A stretch of 64,000 bases of DNA from Gammaproteobacteria bacterium (lineage in GTDB: Bacteria > Pseudomonadota > Gammaproteobacteria > Nitrosococcales > Methylophagaceae). The translations under genes were made by a program, and so were the position numbers. This document shows positions 49,854-58,970 of this stretch, in pieces. The notes under the pieces were generated by a model. That model had not been told where the DNA came from. It did no database searches and saw only the letters and a list, made by a program, of their open reading frames with translations. The DNA is taken from positions 90,542-154,541 of the forward strand of contig JARGFJ010000001.1 in the NCBI GenBank assembly GCA_029210875.1, given 5' to 3'. Every line of letters starts with the position of its first letter. The first letter of the stretch is position 1.

Positions 49854-50497
49854 TGTAAGATTTCACTTGGGTGGTTGATATGAGCATCCGCTTGCCAGTT
49901 GACGGGATTATCAGATTCGCTGACATAGCCATAACGTGCTGCAACAGTTCGCATATTGGCATTTTTACCAGCCTCAATATCCCGTGCTGCATCACCGATA
50001 TAGAGGCAGTGTTCAGGTGCTATGTTAATAAGTTCACAGGCATGTAACATCGGAGCTGGATGAGGTTTACTAAATGGTGTTGTATCACCACTGACGACAC
50101 ATGCCGCACGATGAGTTAGTTGCAATGCTTTAATCAGTGGATCAGTTAAAAATGCCGGCTTATTGGTAATAATGCCCCATGTAATGTTAGCTTGTTCTAA
50201 GGCGGTAAGTACTTCAGGCATACCCTCAAACAGTTTTGATTCACGCAAAATATTATCTTGATAGATAGCAAGTAGGCGATCTCTCAAAGCAGGTAAAAGA
50301 TCATCATTATCTGAAATTCCAAAGCCAAGTTCGAGTAATCCGCCTGCACCATTACTGGCAACAGGACGAATTGTTTCGTAAGGCAGTGTTGGCATACCTT
50401 GCTCTTCCAGCAATGAATTTAAGGCAAATGCCAAATCAGGCGCGGTGTCGACTAAGGTGCCATCAAGATCGAATAAGATCGCTGTAAAGTTTTGCAT
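49844..50497 (-). CDS. gph: Phosphoglycolate phosphatase
   Basis: HAD-family hydrolase of 217 residues: nucleophile motif LFDLDGTLVDTAPDL, GIITNKP (motif II), FSKPHPAPMLHAC (motif III Lys) and YIGDAARDIEAGKNA (motif IV). It removes the phosphate from 2-phosphoglycolate. ubiG-gph is a common gammaproteobacterial pair; the start abuts the ubiG stop. Confidence 0.92.
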   Translation of the reverse strand: MQNFTAILFDLDGTLVDTAPDLAFALNSLLEEQGMPTLPYETIRPVASNGAGGLLELGFGISDNDDLLPALRDRLLAIYQDNILRESKLFEGMPEVLTALEQANITWGIITNKPAFLTDPLIKALQLTHRAACVVSGDTTPFSKPHPAPMLHACELINIAPEHCLYIGDAARDIEAGKNANMRTVAARYGYVSESDNPVNWQADAHINHPSEILQWI

Positions 50498-51210
50498 TAA
50501 TTGCCTGTCTTTTTACAGTGAACAAGGTAGTTGACTTTGACATTGTCACCAAGTGAATACTGTTGGCTAAGAGGATTATAGGATAACCCTGTTATATCAC
50601 AAACTTCTAACCCCGCTTGCCGACACCATTTAGCCATTTCAGATGGTTTGATGAAGCGTTTATAATCATGTGTGCCTTTTGGCAATATTTTCATCATATA
50701 TTCGGCACCGACAACAGCAAATAAATAGGCTTTTGGGTGTCGATTAAGTGTCGATAAAAATACGTCACCATCCGGCTTAACTAACTCTGAACAGGCTTGA
50801 ATGACTGAGATAGGATCAGGCACATGTTCTAACATTTCCATACAGGTCACAACATCGAACTGCTGCGCAGCGTGTTGTGCTTTTTGTTCTGCTGTTATCT
50901 GTTGGTAGTTAATGGATAAGCCTGCTTCTAATGCATGTAACTTGGCAATATTAAGTGGCAATTCACCCATATCAATACCGGTTGTATGTGCACCACTTTT
51001 AGCTAATGCTTCAGTTAATATCCCACCGCCACAGCCGATATCAATGACTTCTTTGTCAGCAAGTTTGCAGCGTGTTTTGATAAATTCTAAACGCAGTGGG
51101 TTAATCTCATGTAATGGTTTTGATTCGCCTTCTTGATCCCACCAACTGTTGGCTAATGCATCAAATTTTGCGACTTCATTTGGATCGACATTGCTATATG
51201 AGTGTGTCAT
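50497..51210 (-). CDS. ubiG: Ubiquinone biosynthesis O-methyltransferase UbiG
   Basis: SAM-dependent enzyme for both O-methylations in ubiquinone synthesis. I use the ATG at 51210 (MTHSYSNVDPNEVAKFDALA), which overlaps the mtaD stop as ATGA; the frame continues ten codons upstream without a better start. The 237 residues contain WWDQEGESKPLHEINPLRLE, SAM motif VIDIGCGGGILTEALA and FDVVTCMEMLEHVPDP. Respiration therefore uses ubiquinone. Confidence 0.95.
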   Translation of the reverse strand: MTHSYSNVDPNEVAKFDALANSWWDQEGESKPLHEINPLRLEFIKTRCKLADKEVIDIGCGGGILTEALAKSGAHTTGIDMGELPLNIAKLHALEAGLSINYQQITAEQKAQHAAQQFDVVTCMEMLEHVPDPISVIQACSELVKPDGDVFLSTLNRHPKAYLFAVVGAEYMMKILPKGTHDYKRFIKPSEMAKWCRQAGLEVCDITGLSYNPLSQQYSLGDNVKVNYLVHCKKTGN

Positions 51211-52529
51211 TGATCGGATTGCCTTATTTTGCTTGCCCATTGTTGTGTTTTTTGACTAATTTTTGTTTGATGTAGTGTCGTCAATTGGCGATCTTTTAGT
51301 AGTTGTTTGCCTTCAACCCATACATCAGTTACCTGATGGCGGCCAGTGGCATAAACAAGTTGGGAAATAACGTCATAACAAGGCTGACTCTCAATATCAG
51401 AAAAATCGACAGCGATAATATCAGCCGCTTTGCCTTTTTTGAGTGAGCCTGTGATCTGATCCAGCCCTAGCGATTTTGCCGCATTAATTGTTGCCATTTT
51501 TAATGCTGTTTGTGCGGGTATTGCTGTAGCATCTTGTGCAACAGCTTTTGCTAGCAGTGCTGCTTGACGCATTTCAGCAAACATATCTAAATCGTTATTT
51601 GATGCGGCGCCATCAGTACCAATACTGACATTAATGCCATGTTTGACTAACTTGGCGATCGGGCTAAAGCCGCTCGCCAATTTTAAATTTGACTCAGGGC
51701 AATGGGCAACGTGAACTCCTGCCTCGGCACACCATTTGATCTCTTCATCGGTTAACTGCGTCATATGAACGGCGAGTAAGCGTGGTGATAATAAACCAAG
51801 ATTTTTTAATCGTTGTAATGGTCTGACACCATAGGTTTCAATACTCTGGTTAATTTCATCTTGTGTTTCATGAATATGCATATGAATAGGTATATCCAAT
51901 TCTTCAGCATTGGTAATGACGGATTTTAAGGTGTCATCTGATACGGTATAGGGCGCATGAGGTGCATAAGCAGTGGTAATGCGAGCATGGTGACGATAAT
52001 AGTCATGCAACTGCTGACCTTTATGCATGTATTCTTCGGCATCGGCAGCCCAAGCACTTGGAAAATCAATAATCACCATACCAAGGCTTGCTCGAATCCC
52101 TGATTGATCGACAACACGTGCGGTTGCATCAGGGAAAAAATACATATCATTAAAACAGGTGGTGCCACCACGCAACATCTCGGCAATGGCGAGTTGAGAA
52201 CCTGCTTCGACAAAGCTATCACTGACCCAGTGTTGTTCTGCCGGCCAGATATGATCATGTAACCATGTCATTAAGGGTAAGTCGTCAGCCAGGCCGCGTA
52301 ATAAGCTCATAGCGGCATGAGCATGATTATTAATCAAACCGGGCATCAGACAATGTTGATCAAAGTGATGTTCAAGCGCTGCTGAATATCTCTGTTTTGC
52401 CTGATCTTGAGCAATTATGGCTACAATATAACCATCATTAATCACGATAGAGTGATGTTCTAACACCGAATTTTTTGCATCGATGGGAACTACCCAGCGA
52501 GCATGTATAATGAGATCGACTTTTTTCAT
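51207..52529 (-). CDS. mtaD: 5'-methylthioadenosine/S-adenosylhomocysteine deaminase
   Basis: Amidohydrolase of 440 residues that deaminates MTA (to methylthioinosine) or SAH. Metal ligands are in LINNHAHAAMSLLRG, HMHIHETQDE, VAHCPESN and SIGTDGAASNNDLDMF. The start is uncertain: ATG at 52529 gives MKKVDLIIHARWVVPID, which matches the family; ATGs at 52535 and 52565 are in frame. It is divergent from mtnA with about 35 nt between starts; MtaD and MtnA act in the same methylthioadenosine salvage route in Pseudomonas. Confidence 0.92.
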   Translation of the reverse strand: MKKVDLIIHARWVVPIDAKNSVLEHHSIVINDGYIVAIIAQDQAKQRYSAALEHHFDQHCLMPGLINNHAHAAMSLLRGLADDLPLMTWLHDHIWPAEQHWVSDSFVEAGSQLAIAEMLRGGTTCFNDMYFFPDATARVVDQSGIRASLGMVIIDFPSAWAADAEEYMHKGQQLHDYYRHHARITTAYAPHAPYTVSDDTLKSVITNAEELDIPIHMHIHETQDEINQSIETYGVRPLQRLKNLGLLSPRLLAVHMTQLTDEEIKWCAEAGVHVAHCPESNLKLASGFSPIAKLVKHGINVSIGTDGAASNNDLDMFAEMRQAALLAKAVAQDATAIPAQTALKMATINAAKSLGLDQITGSLKKGKAADIIAVDFSDIESQPCYDVISQLVYATGRHQVTDVWVEGKQLLKDRQLTTLHQTKISQKTQQWASKIRQSDQ

Positions 52530-52564
52530 GAGCATGATTATACCGCCATCGACAGGAGATGACA

Positions 52565-53617
52565 TTGGATAAACAAACTGATTCTATTCAGCCAATGAAA
52601 TGGCAGGATGATACCTTATTTTTGCTTGACCAACGCCTATTGCCTCATCAGAAGATTTGGCTCGAATTTAGTCATCCAGATGATGTGGCTCATGCGATTA
52701 CAAATATGGTTGTGCGTGGCGCACCTGCGATTGGAATTACCGCTGCCTATGGTGTTGTGTTAGCCGCAAGACAAGCATGGAATGTTGCGGGAGTTAATTG
52801 GAAACAAGCGATGACAGCACCACTTGCACGTCTGGCAGAGTCACGCCCAACCGCAGTTAATTTACACTGGGCGCTACATCGTATGACCCAGATCTACATG
52901 AACTTATCGGATACGCAATCAGCTGAAATAATCCTGTTACAACAAGCACTGGCAATTCATCAACACGATATTGCAGCCAACCATACAATGGGGAAATTAG
53001 GTTCGCAACTGCTGGCAAAAGATAGCGTTGTATTAACGCATTGTAATGCTGGCGCATTAGCAACAGGTGGATTTGGAACGGCATTAGGGGTGATTCGACA
53101 GGGCTATGACGACGGTAAAATTAGCCATGTTTATGCAGATGAAACCAGACCCTGGTTACAAGGTTCAAGACTAACCGTATGGGAATTACAGCAAGATACT
53201 ATTCCAGTGACATTGCAAGTGGAAAGTGCCGCAGCATCGTTAATGGCAGCTGGTGAACTTGATTGGGTGATTGTGGGAGCCGATCGCATTGCAGCAAATG
53301 GTGATGTTGCAAACAAAGTCGGTACGTATATGTTGGCTATTTTAGCTCACTATCATGGTGTTAAAATGATGGTGGTTGCACCCACTTCAACCATAGATTG
53401 GGCGTTACATGATGGCAGTGAAATTCCGATTGAACAACGACCAGAACAAGAAGTGACAATGTTACAAGGTCAGAAAATTGCACCATTAGGTACAGTCGCA
53501 TCTAATCCCGCATTTGATGTGACCCCAGCTAATTTAATTGATGTGATCGTGACAGAAGCCGGTGTTGTTTTGTCGCCATCAATTGAAACTATGACTAAAC
53601 TTAAAATGAAGACTTAA
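52565..53617 (+). CDS. mtnA: Methylthioribose-1-phosphate isomerase
   Basis: Methionine salvage enzyme (MTR-1-P to methylthioribulose-1-P). The 350 residues show VVRGAPAIGITAAYG, the catalytic cysteine in LTHCNAGALATGGFGTALGV and the aspartate in IVGADRIAANGDVANKVGTY. I prefer TTG at 52565 because GGAG lies 6 nt upstream; the ATG at 52559 directly touches this GGAG and is badly spaced. It starts an operon with the SDR and kinase-like genes. Confidence 0.93.
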   Translation: MDKQTDSIQPMKWQDDTLFLLDQRLLPHQKIWLEFSHPDDVAHAITNMVVRGAPAIGITAAYGVVLAARQAWNVAGVNWKQAMTAPLARLAESRPTAVNLHWALHRMTQIYMNLSDTQSAEIILLQQALAIHQHDIAANHTMGKLGSQLLAKDSVVLTHCNAGALATGGFGTALGVIRQGYDDGKISHVYADETRPWLQGSRLTVWELQQDTIPVTLQVESAAASLMAAGELDWVIVGADRIAANGDVANKVGTYMLAILAHYHGVKMMVVAPTSTIDWALHDGSEIPIEQRPEQEVTMLQGQKIAPLGTVASNPAFDVTPANLIDVIVTEAGVVLSPSIETMTKLKMKT

Positions 53618-53627
53618 GGTAATAAAC

Positions 53628-54302
53628 ATGACTGAAACAGTATTAGTTACGGGCAGTAATCGAGGTATAGGCCTTGAATTATGTAAACAGTTAGCGATGA
53701 ATGGCAAGCATGTTATAGCAACCTGTCGCCATAGTTCACCTGCACTTGATGCGTTGAACGTTGAAGTGATTGAAGATGTCGATACCTCAGATCTGAAAAG
53801 CTTAAATGCACTTGCAAAAAAACTGGAAGGGCGTGGCATTAACTGGCTGATCAATAATGCCGGGATCGCCAATGGTATTTCGATGGACGAATTAGACCAA
53901 AGTGCGGTTGAAAGTAGTATCCGTATGTTTGAAGTCAACAGTCTGGGACCTTTGTTAACAACACAAGCATTATTAAACAATCTTGGTATTGGTAGCAAAG
54001 TGGGCATAGTGACGAGTCGAATGGGCTCGATTGCTGATAATGATTCTGGTGGCAGCTACGGTTATCGCATGTCAAAAGCCGCAGTCAATGCCGCTGGTAA
54101 ATCGTTATCCATTGATTTAAAACCACATGGTATTGCCGTTGGTATTCTCCATCCAGGTTGGGTTCGTACCGATATGACAAATCATAATGGTTTAATTGAT
54201 CCAGATGAATCGGCTGCTGGTTTAATTGCACGAATGGAAGAGTTGACTATTAAAAACACCGGATCATTCTGGCATAGTAACGGTGATTTACTTCCTTGGT
54301 AA
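53628..54302 (+). CDS. Short-chain dehydrogenase/reductase
   Basis: Rossmann-fold protein of 224 residues. NAD(P)-binding TGSNRGIGLELCKQLA, the structural NNAG in WLINNAGIA, the catalytic pair in YGYRMSKAAVN (YxxxK) and a Ser in VTSRMGSIAD. It resembles C-factor-like SDRs. Substrate unknown. It is 10 nt after mtnA and overlaps the next gene by 7 nt. Confidence 0.88.
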   Translation: MTETVLVTGSNRGIGLELCKQLAMNGKHVIATCRHSSPALDALNVEVIEDVDTSDLKSLNALAKKLEGRGINWLINNAGIANGISMDELDQSAVESSIRMFEVNSLGPLLTTQALLNNLGIGSKVGIVTSRMGSIADNDSGGSYGYRMSKAAVNAAGKSLSIDLKPHGIAVGILHPGWVRTDMTNHNGLIDPDESAAGLIARMEELTIKNTGSFWHSNGDLLPW

Positions 54303-55177
54303 AGTATCCAAATCTCACTGAAATGCAACAACAAAATTTGCCGGCTCTGACCAAGCCGGCACAACAGATGTGTGCCAAGTTTGAAGATAGCACTCATCAA
54401 CTCTGGCATTGTGAAACGATAGATGGCCCAATGGTGCTCAAACTCTGCAATCACGACACAATTAAAACATCGTCATTCTGGCAAGGCGTCAATAGTTTAT
54501 TTGCGGTTGATTTTCCTGACTCATTAAATCAAATACAACAGATACATACATTTTTGAGCGAACACGGTTGCCTTAATATCCCGGAATACATTGCCTCAGA
54601 AGCGTCACGTTATGTCTTGGTAAGGCATATAACTGGTGATGATGCTGAAACTGTATCAGACTCGATGGTTAGAAAATTGGCGAGTCATCTTGCTCAACTT
54701 CATCGACATCAGCTATCAAACTGGGGGGCATTTCACCATACTGGGTTTTCAGCTAAACAATGGTCAGAACGATTGCAACACACCTTAATGACTTTGGCTG
54801 AATTACATCCCGTTACCATTCCAAACAACATGCTCGAGCACGCATTGGAGCAAGCCAAAAAACTGAATGTAACTATGTTTTCACCGATTATGCTCGATTT
54901 GCGTTGGGATCAAATGCTACATCAACAAGGTCAATTATCAGCAATTGTCGATATGGATGCGTTTGTGGTCGGGCCCAGGGAATTAGAATTGGTATTACTT
55001 GAATATCAACTTAATAAACAACAAGCAAACACGTTTGAACAAGCCTATCAAGAGATCAGCGACATGCCTGCTTTAGCTGATCAACGCTACGGTTATCGCC
55101 TGTTATTATTTTTGATGAATAGTCTCGGCGAAACTGATATTGCAAAATGGATGAACGCACCGATTTGGTGGAAATAA
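54296..55177 (+). CDS. Aminoglycoside-phosphotransferase-fold kinase-like protein
   Basis: A cytoplasmic protein of 293 residues of the APH/fructosamine-kinase superfamily. It shows a strand with the ATP lysine (DGPMVLKLC), the hinge YVLVRHITGDD, a Brenner-like catalytic loop MLDLRWDQML in which the catalytic Asp is kept but the usual His and Asn are replaced, and the metal-site AIVDMDAFVVGPRELEL. The substrate is unknown; the altered loop leaves activity open. Start uncertain: TTG at 54296 overlapping the SDR end, or ATG at 54323. Confidence 0.7.
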   Translation: MVKYPNLTEMQQQNLPALTKPAQQMCAKFEDSTHQLWHCETIDGPMVLKLCNHDTIKTSSFWQGVNSLFAVDFPDSLNQIQQIHTFLSEHGCLNIPEYIASEASRYVLVRHITGDDAETVSDSMVRKLASHLAQLHRHQLSNWGAFHHTGFSAKQWSERLQHTLMTLAELHPVTIPNNMLEHALEQAKKLNVTMFSPIMLDLRWDQMLHQQGQLSAIVDMDAFVVGPRELELVLLEYQLNKQQANTFEQAYQEISDMPALADQRYGYRLLLFLMNSLGETDIAKWMNAPIWWK

Positions 55178-55237
55178 ATGTTTTAGCTGTGATATCGCTG
55201 ACAAGTCAGCAAAATGAACATTATCTTTAAAATAGCC

Positions 55238-55831
55238 TCATTGATTACGGCTATATAGCTGTTGCCAATTTATAAAACCAATTATCGCTAAAACTGTATA
55301 AACCGCAAATAAAACAACGGTGGCGTAATAAGCTGATTGAGCATAGAGTACGATTGCCGCCGAATCAATCACCACCCAATACAACCAGTTTTGTAAAATT
55401 TTACGTGCCATTAACCATGTATTCATAACTGAAAAAATGGTCACACTGGCATCGAGATAGGGATTCTGTGAGCTTTGGGTGATGTCAAGATAATAAGCCG
55501 TTATGACACTGAGCAGTGTGGCAATCAGCAGAAATACCACTTGTTTAGACCATGACCAGCTGGTGATGGCTAGATTATCTTCGTTGATACCGTGTTTTCG
55601 CCATAGCAGATAACCATAAATAGCCATGCCCATATAGTAAAAATTGAGCAGGGCTTGCATCGGAAGTTGTCCTTCCCAAAACAAGGCGGTGTAAATCAGC
55701 GTACTGATAAACGCCAGTGGCCAGCACCATTGTGATTCTCTGGCTGCAAAGATGATATAGCCAATGCCGAGCAGGGACGCTGTGATTTCCCAACCCGACA
55801 TGGTTGCAAAAGCGTGTATGAGTATTTCCAT
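55238..55831 (-). CDS. pnuT: PnuC-family vitamin transporter, probably thiamine (PnuT)
   Basis: Inner-membrane protein of 197 residues with about seven helices, PnuC family: ESQWCWPLAFISTLIYTALF, QALLNFYYMGMAIYGYLLWR, DASVTIFSVMNTWLMARKI and NWLYWVVIDSAAIVLYA. The family carries nicotinamide riboside, riboflavin or thiamine. Here it is the last gene of an operon led by a TPP riboswitch, so thiamine is the probable substrate. Its start has no good SD; a repeat lies just upstream. Confidence 0.85.
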   Translation of the reverse strand: MEILIHAFATMSGWEITASLLGIGYIIFAARESQWCWPLAFISTLIYTALFWEGQLPMQALLNFYYMGMAIYGYLLWRKHGINEDNLAITSWSWSKQVVFLLIATLLSVITAYYLDITQSSQNPYLDASVTIFSVMNTWLMARKILQNWLYWVVIDSAAIVLYAQSAYYATVVLFAVYTVLAIIGFINWQQLYSRNQ

Positions 55832-55839
55832 ATTTTGTG

Positions 55840-55899
55840 GTTCGGTTTTAACCGAACATGGATCCTAAACTTGGAACGTTTGTCGGATTGAACTCCGAC
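55840..55899. repeat. Degenerate palindromic repeat before pnuT
   Basis: GTTCGGTTTTAACCGAAC (55840-55857) and GTCGGATTGAACTCCGAC (55882-55899) are two near-palindromes with the same layout as family A arms. They fill the gap between pnuT and the thiamine-binding gene. Confidence 0.65.
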
Positions 55900-55911
55900 C
55901 TAGACAGTATG

Positions 55912-56172
55912 TTAAACATCAACCACATCTGCGCGATCTGTACCAACCATTTTCAATACAAAGACACTGTCAGGCATAACACTGAAGACCTGTTCAATTT
56001 CAGCTGTCATCATATCCATAACATCACGGTATTCACCAAAGACTTGTGTGCTGAGGCTGTTACGTTTCACGATGAGTTTTGGATTGGTTTCTAATTTATC
56101 GATGAACGCTAAAATAGGTTCAACGAAACCTTCAGTAAGTGGATAGAGGCTGATATCAATTGAAATTCGCAT
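55912..56172 (-). CDS. Thiamine-binding protein, MTH1187/YkoF-like
   Basis: An 86-residue protein with the ferredoxin-like layout of the Thiamine_BP family (PF01910): MRISIDISLYPLTEGFVEPI, a central LSTQVFGEYRDVMDMM and VFVLKMVGTDRADVV. Members bind thiamine or hydroxymethylpyrimidine. It lies 67 nt after the TonB receptor under the same riboswitch. Confidence 0.8.
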   Translation of the reverse strand: MRISIDISLYPLTEGFVEPILAFIDKLETNPKLIVKRNSLSTQVFGEYRDVMDMMTAEIEQVFSVMPDSVFVLKMVGTDRADVVDV

Positions 56173-56239
56173 AGCAAAATTCCTGAGTGAAAAAAGGGCT
56201 TATACGGTTAAGTGCAAGCCCTGTTAAATATGTAAAAGA

Positions 56240-58348
56240 CTAGAAACGCATTCTGGCGGTTACACCAACCTGGCGTGGATCGCCGAGACGCTCAAACTCT
56301 CTGGTATTAGCGAAGCCAGGATCATTGGCAAAAACGAATCCTCGAGTGGTATATGTTTGATCGAACAGATTTTTAGCCCATAAATAGACTTCCCACTTAT
56401 CAATTTCATAACCAATACGAGCGTTAGTCAGAGTGTAGTTCTGTGATTTGAAATTGTGTACATTGTCATAGTAAAATGCATCTACACCTGTTACATCAAT
56501 ACGTGCAAACAAGCCAGTTTGAGCACGATATTGAGTGCCAAGATTAAATTGGTAATTCGGTGCATGGGCTTGATCACGTCCACTCATTACAAATGCAGTG
56601 TTAATAGGTTGGCCTTCTACTTTGGTTTGAAGCAGACCGAGTGATCCAAACACTCTCCATGCTGATGTTACTTGCCAATCAAATTCTGCTTCAACGCCAT
56701 AGTTTTCTGCTTTGTCCAGATTTTCGGTGAAGAAAACATAATTTGAGTTCACAAATGAATAGCCATCAAATTGTGGATCATTTCTATCCATATAAAACAG
56801 GGTAATAACGGTTTTAAGTGTGTTATCAAATAATGAAGATTTAAGCCCCAGTTCGTAGTTCCAGGCGGTTTCCTTATTGAACTGGATGAATTGACTACCT
56901 GTTCCAATACCCAGGCCGGCATTAAATCCACCTGCCTTATAACCTCGAGCAATTGAACCGTAGATATTATGCTGGTTATTGATGTCATAACTTAGACTGA
57001 TATGGCCGCCAATCAAGTTGTCGCTTGGTGAAAAGTCATCACCTAGATTACTGCTGAAATCCTGTTTGTTACGTTCAACACGAACACCACCTGACAGTAA
57101 TGTGTGATCATTTATGTGATGATCTAATTGACCGAATAGAGCGATATTGTTGGCATCAAATTGACTAGATTTTGATGTAGAAAATAAGGGTGAGGTGAAG
57201 TCATCTTCAAACGTTTCGTTAGTAATATTGTCTTCGTTCAATCTAGAATAATAAACCCCGGCTAACCAGTCGGTACTGTTATTAAATAGTCTGGATTTCG
57301 GCTTGGAGACAAAACGAAATTCCTGTGTGAATGTATCGCGTTGTTTTTTGTTTTGGTAAGTATAGACAAAAGGATTTGCTGCTCCCCAGAACAAACGATC
57401 AACCCAATCGCCATCATAAGAATAGGTCAGATCAGAAGCAGCCACGGTCGTTGTACTGATCAGTGTGAATGTGTCACTACCATCTACTGTAAATTTGGCT
57501 GCCGCTGCGGTCGAACGTTGTTTATCTTTGCCAGGTTGATCTGTTTCTGTTGTGAAATCGTTGTCTAAGGTCCATACATCATAGCCATTATCAATATCAG
57601 CATGGAGTACTGTTAAATCAAGCATGGTGCTGGGCGTCAGGGTGAAATGTAATTTACCTCGAACATAGAGTTCATCACGTTGATTGGTGTCATCTTTACC
57701 CAGGAAAGTATTTTTTCGAAAACCATCGCTATCATGTTTGAATAAAGACAAACGATAGAGTGGGCTATCTGATTTTGATTGATCAAAAGCCCCACTCGTC
57801 ATTAAACCAATTTCTCTCAGATCATCTTGACCAGCCGTGACTTCAAGCATGCTCTCACGATAAGGAGTTGGATCGTTAGACTGGACATTGACTAAGCCAG
57901 CGAATGCATTAGCGCCATAACGCGTGCTTTGTGGGCCGCGTAATACTTCAACCTGTTTTATATCAAACAAATTGGCAGCCATACCGATTCCGCTGAAATC
58001 AATATCATCAATGGCAAAACCGACGCTGGCATTGGGTGCACCAGTATATTCATCACGCTCGCCCATACCGCGAATTTGAAGATGGCGAGGACGCGATCCT
58101 TCGGCAGAGAAATTAACATTGGGTAATTGTAATAACACATCGCCAAAATGTGTTGCTCCACGATCTTGCAGTTCTAATTCGTTAAGAATGGTGACACTGG
58201 CTGCAATTTTATCTTGGCTGATATCACGTAAATCGGCACTTACAGTGATAGGCTCTAGCGCTGTAGGATCTTGTTTTACTGTAATTTCGGCAAATGCATT
58301 GCCCGCCATTAAGCTGGCAATTGCAACTGATAAAATCGTAACTTTCAT
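56240..58348 (-). CDS. TonB-dependent outer-membrane receptor, probably for thiamine
   Basis: Outer-membrane transporter of 702 residues. Start chosen at the ATG at 58348 with AAGGATAACA before it, giving the signal MKVTILSVAIASLMAGNAFA; the frame is open 21 codons upstream. A plug domain (about 30-170; LQIRGMGERDEYTGAPNASV, VEVLRGPQSTRYGANAFAG) is followed by a 22-strand type barrel ending VGVTARMRF. The TPP riboswitch 80 nt upstream and the thiamine-binding and PnuT genes downstream predict uptake of thiamine or a related pyrimidine. Confidence 0.92.
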   Translation of the reverse strand: MKVTILSVAIASLMAGNAFAEITVKQDPTALEPITVSADLRDISQDKIAASVTILNELELQDRGATHFGDVLLQLPNVNFSAEGSRPRHLQIRGMGERDEYTGAPNASVGFAIDDIDFSGIGMAANLFDIKQVEVLRGPQSTRYGANAFAGLVNVQSNDPTPYRESMLEVTAGQDDLREIGLMTSGAFDQSKSDSPLYRLSLFKHDSDGFRKNTFLGKDDTNQRDELYVRGKLHFTLTPSTMLDLTVLHADIDNGYDVWTLDNDFTTETDQPGKDKQRSTAAAAKFTVDGSDTFTLISTTTVAASDLTYSYDGDWVDRLFWGAANPFVYTYQNKKQRDTFTQEFRFVSKPKSRLFNNSTDWLAGVYYSRLNEDNITNETFEDDFTSPLFSTSKSSQFDANNIALFGQLDHHINDHTLLSGGVRVERNKQDFSSNLGDDFSPSDNLIGGHISLSYDINNQHNIYGSIARGYKAGGFNAGLGIGTGSQFIQFNKETAWNYELGLKSSLFDNTLKTVITLFYMDRNDPQFDGYSFVNSNYVFFTENLDKAENYGVEAEFDWQVTSAWRVFGSLGLLQTKVEGQPINTAFVMSGRDQAHAPNYQFNLGTQYRAQTGLFARIDVTGVDAFYYDNVHNFKSQNYTLTNARIGYEIDKWEVYLWAKNLFDQTYTTRGFVFANDPGFANTREFERLGDPRQVGVTARMRF

Positions 58349-58429
58349 TGTTATCCTTTTTAGATAAAAAAGGACAGGGGGATAACGCATCTTTTGAGCA
58401 CGGTTGTGCAATGACTGTATCGCTGCCTG

Positions 58430-58516
58430 TCCCTACGCCAGTATTAACTGGATCAGGTTCGTAGGGTTCCACCTCAAGTTAATGTGGTGATCTCAGGCTT
58501 TATGCCACCCCTAGGC
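58430..58516 (-). ncRNA. TPP (THI-box) riboswitch
   Basis: On the minus strand the consensus reads TAGGGGTGGC, then GCCTGAGAT (pyrimidine-sensing helix), ACCCTACGAACCTGATCCAG and TTAATACTGGCGTAGGGA. All conserved blocks are present in order. It lies 82 nt upstream of the TonB receptor start and should switch off the thiamine uptake operon when TPP is high. Confidence 0.96.
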
Positions 58517-58637
58517 CAGATTAGCTAAAACTTAGCTAATCAAAGCCGGCATTATAGTGCAATACACATGTTATAACTAGTGATTGTTGCTTTAGTCTAT
58601 TTATAACACCTTGTTTTTATCAGTGAATTGAGTCTGA

Positions 58638-58955
58638 CTATTTAATGCTTGTTTTGCAAACTGAACAGATCCGAAGTTTACTGTTGATTCGGGTTGTCAC
58701 CGCTTTTATGCCATCACGATCAAAACAGTTGGGACAATAAAAGCCTTTTTGATTGGGAAAAACATAACGGCCATTTTTAAGTTCGATTGCCGTGCTAACA
58801 GATGTTGTCATTTCATCAGGACTAGCATCTAAAGCGATGTAACTTAACGCTTCGACCAGCATGTTTAATTTGTGTTTGAGTGCGGTGTCAGCAATTGTTT
58901 GCGTAAGTTGACTTAAGTCTTGTTGGACGTGTTTAATTCTTTCACTCAGTGTCAT
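58638..58955 (-). CDS. Small zinc-ribbon protein
   Basis: A 105-residue protein: helical N-terminal half (residues 1-50), then a strand pair and a C-terminal zinc ribbon with CPNC and CSVC. No family recognised. It lies 15 nt after cysB in the same direction, so it is probably co-transcribed. Confidence 0.65.
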   Translation of the reverse strand: MTLSERIKHVQQDLSQLTQTIADTALKHKLNMLVEALSYIALDASPDEMTTSVSTAIELKNGRYVFPNQKGFYCPNCFDRDGIKAVTTRINSKLRICSVCKTSIK

Positions 58956-58970
58956 AAAACTATGTTCTCG

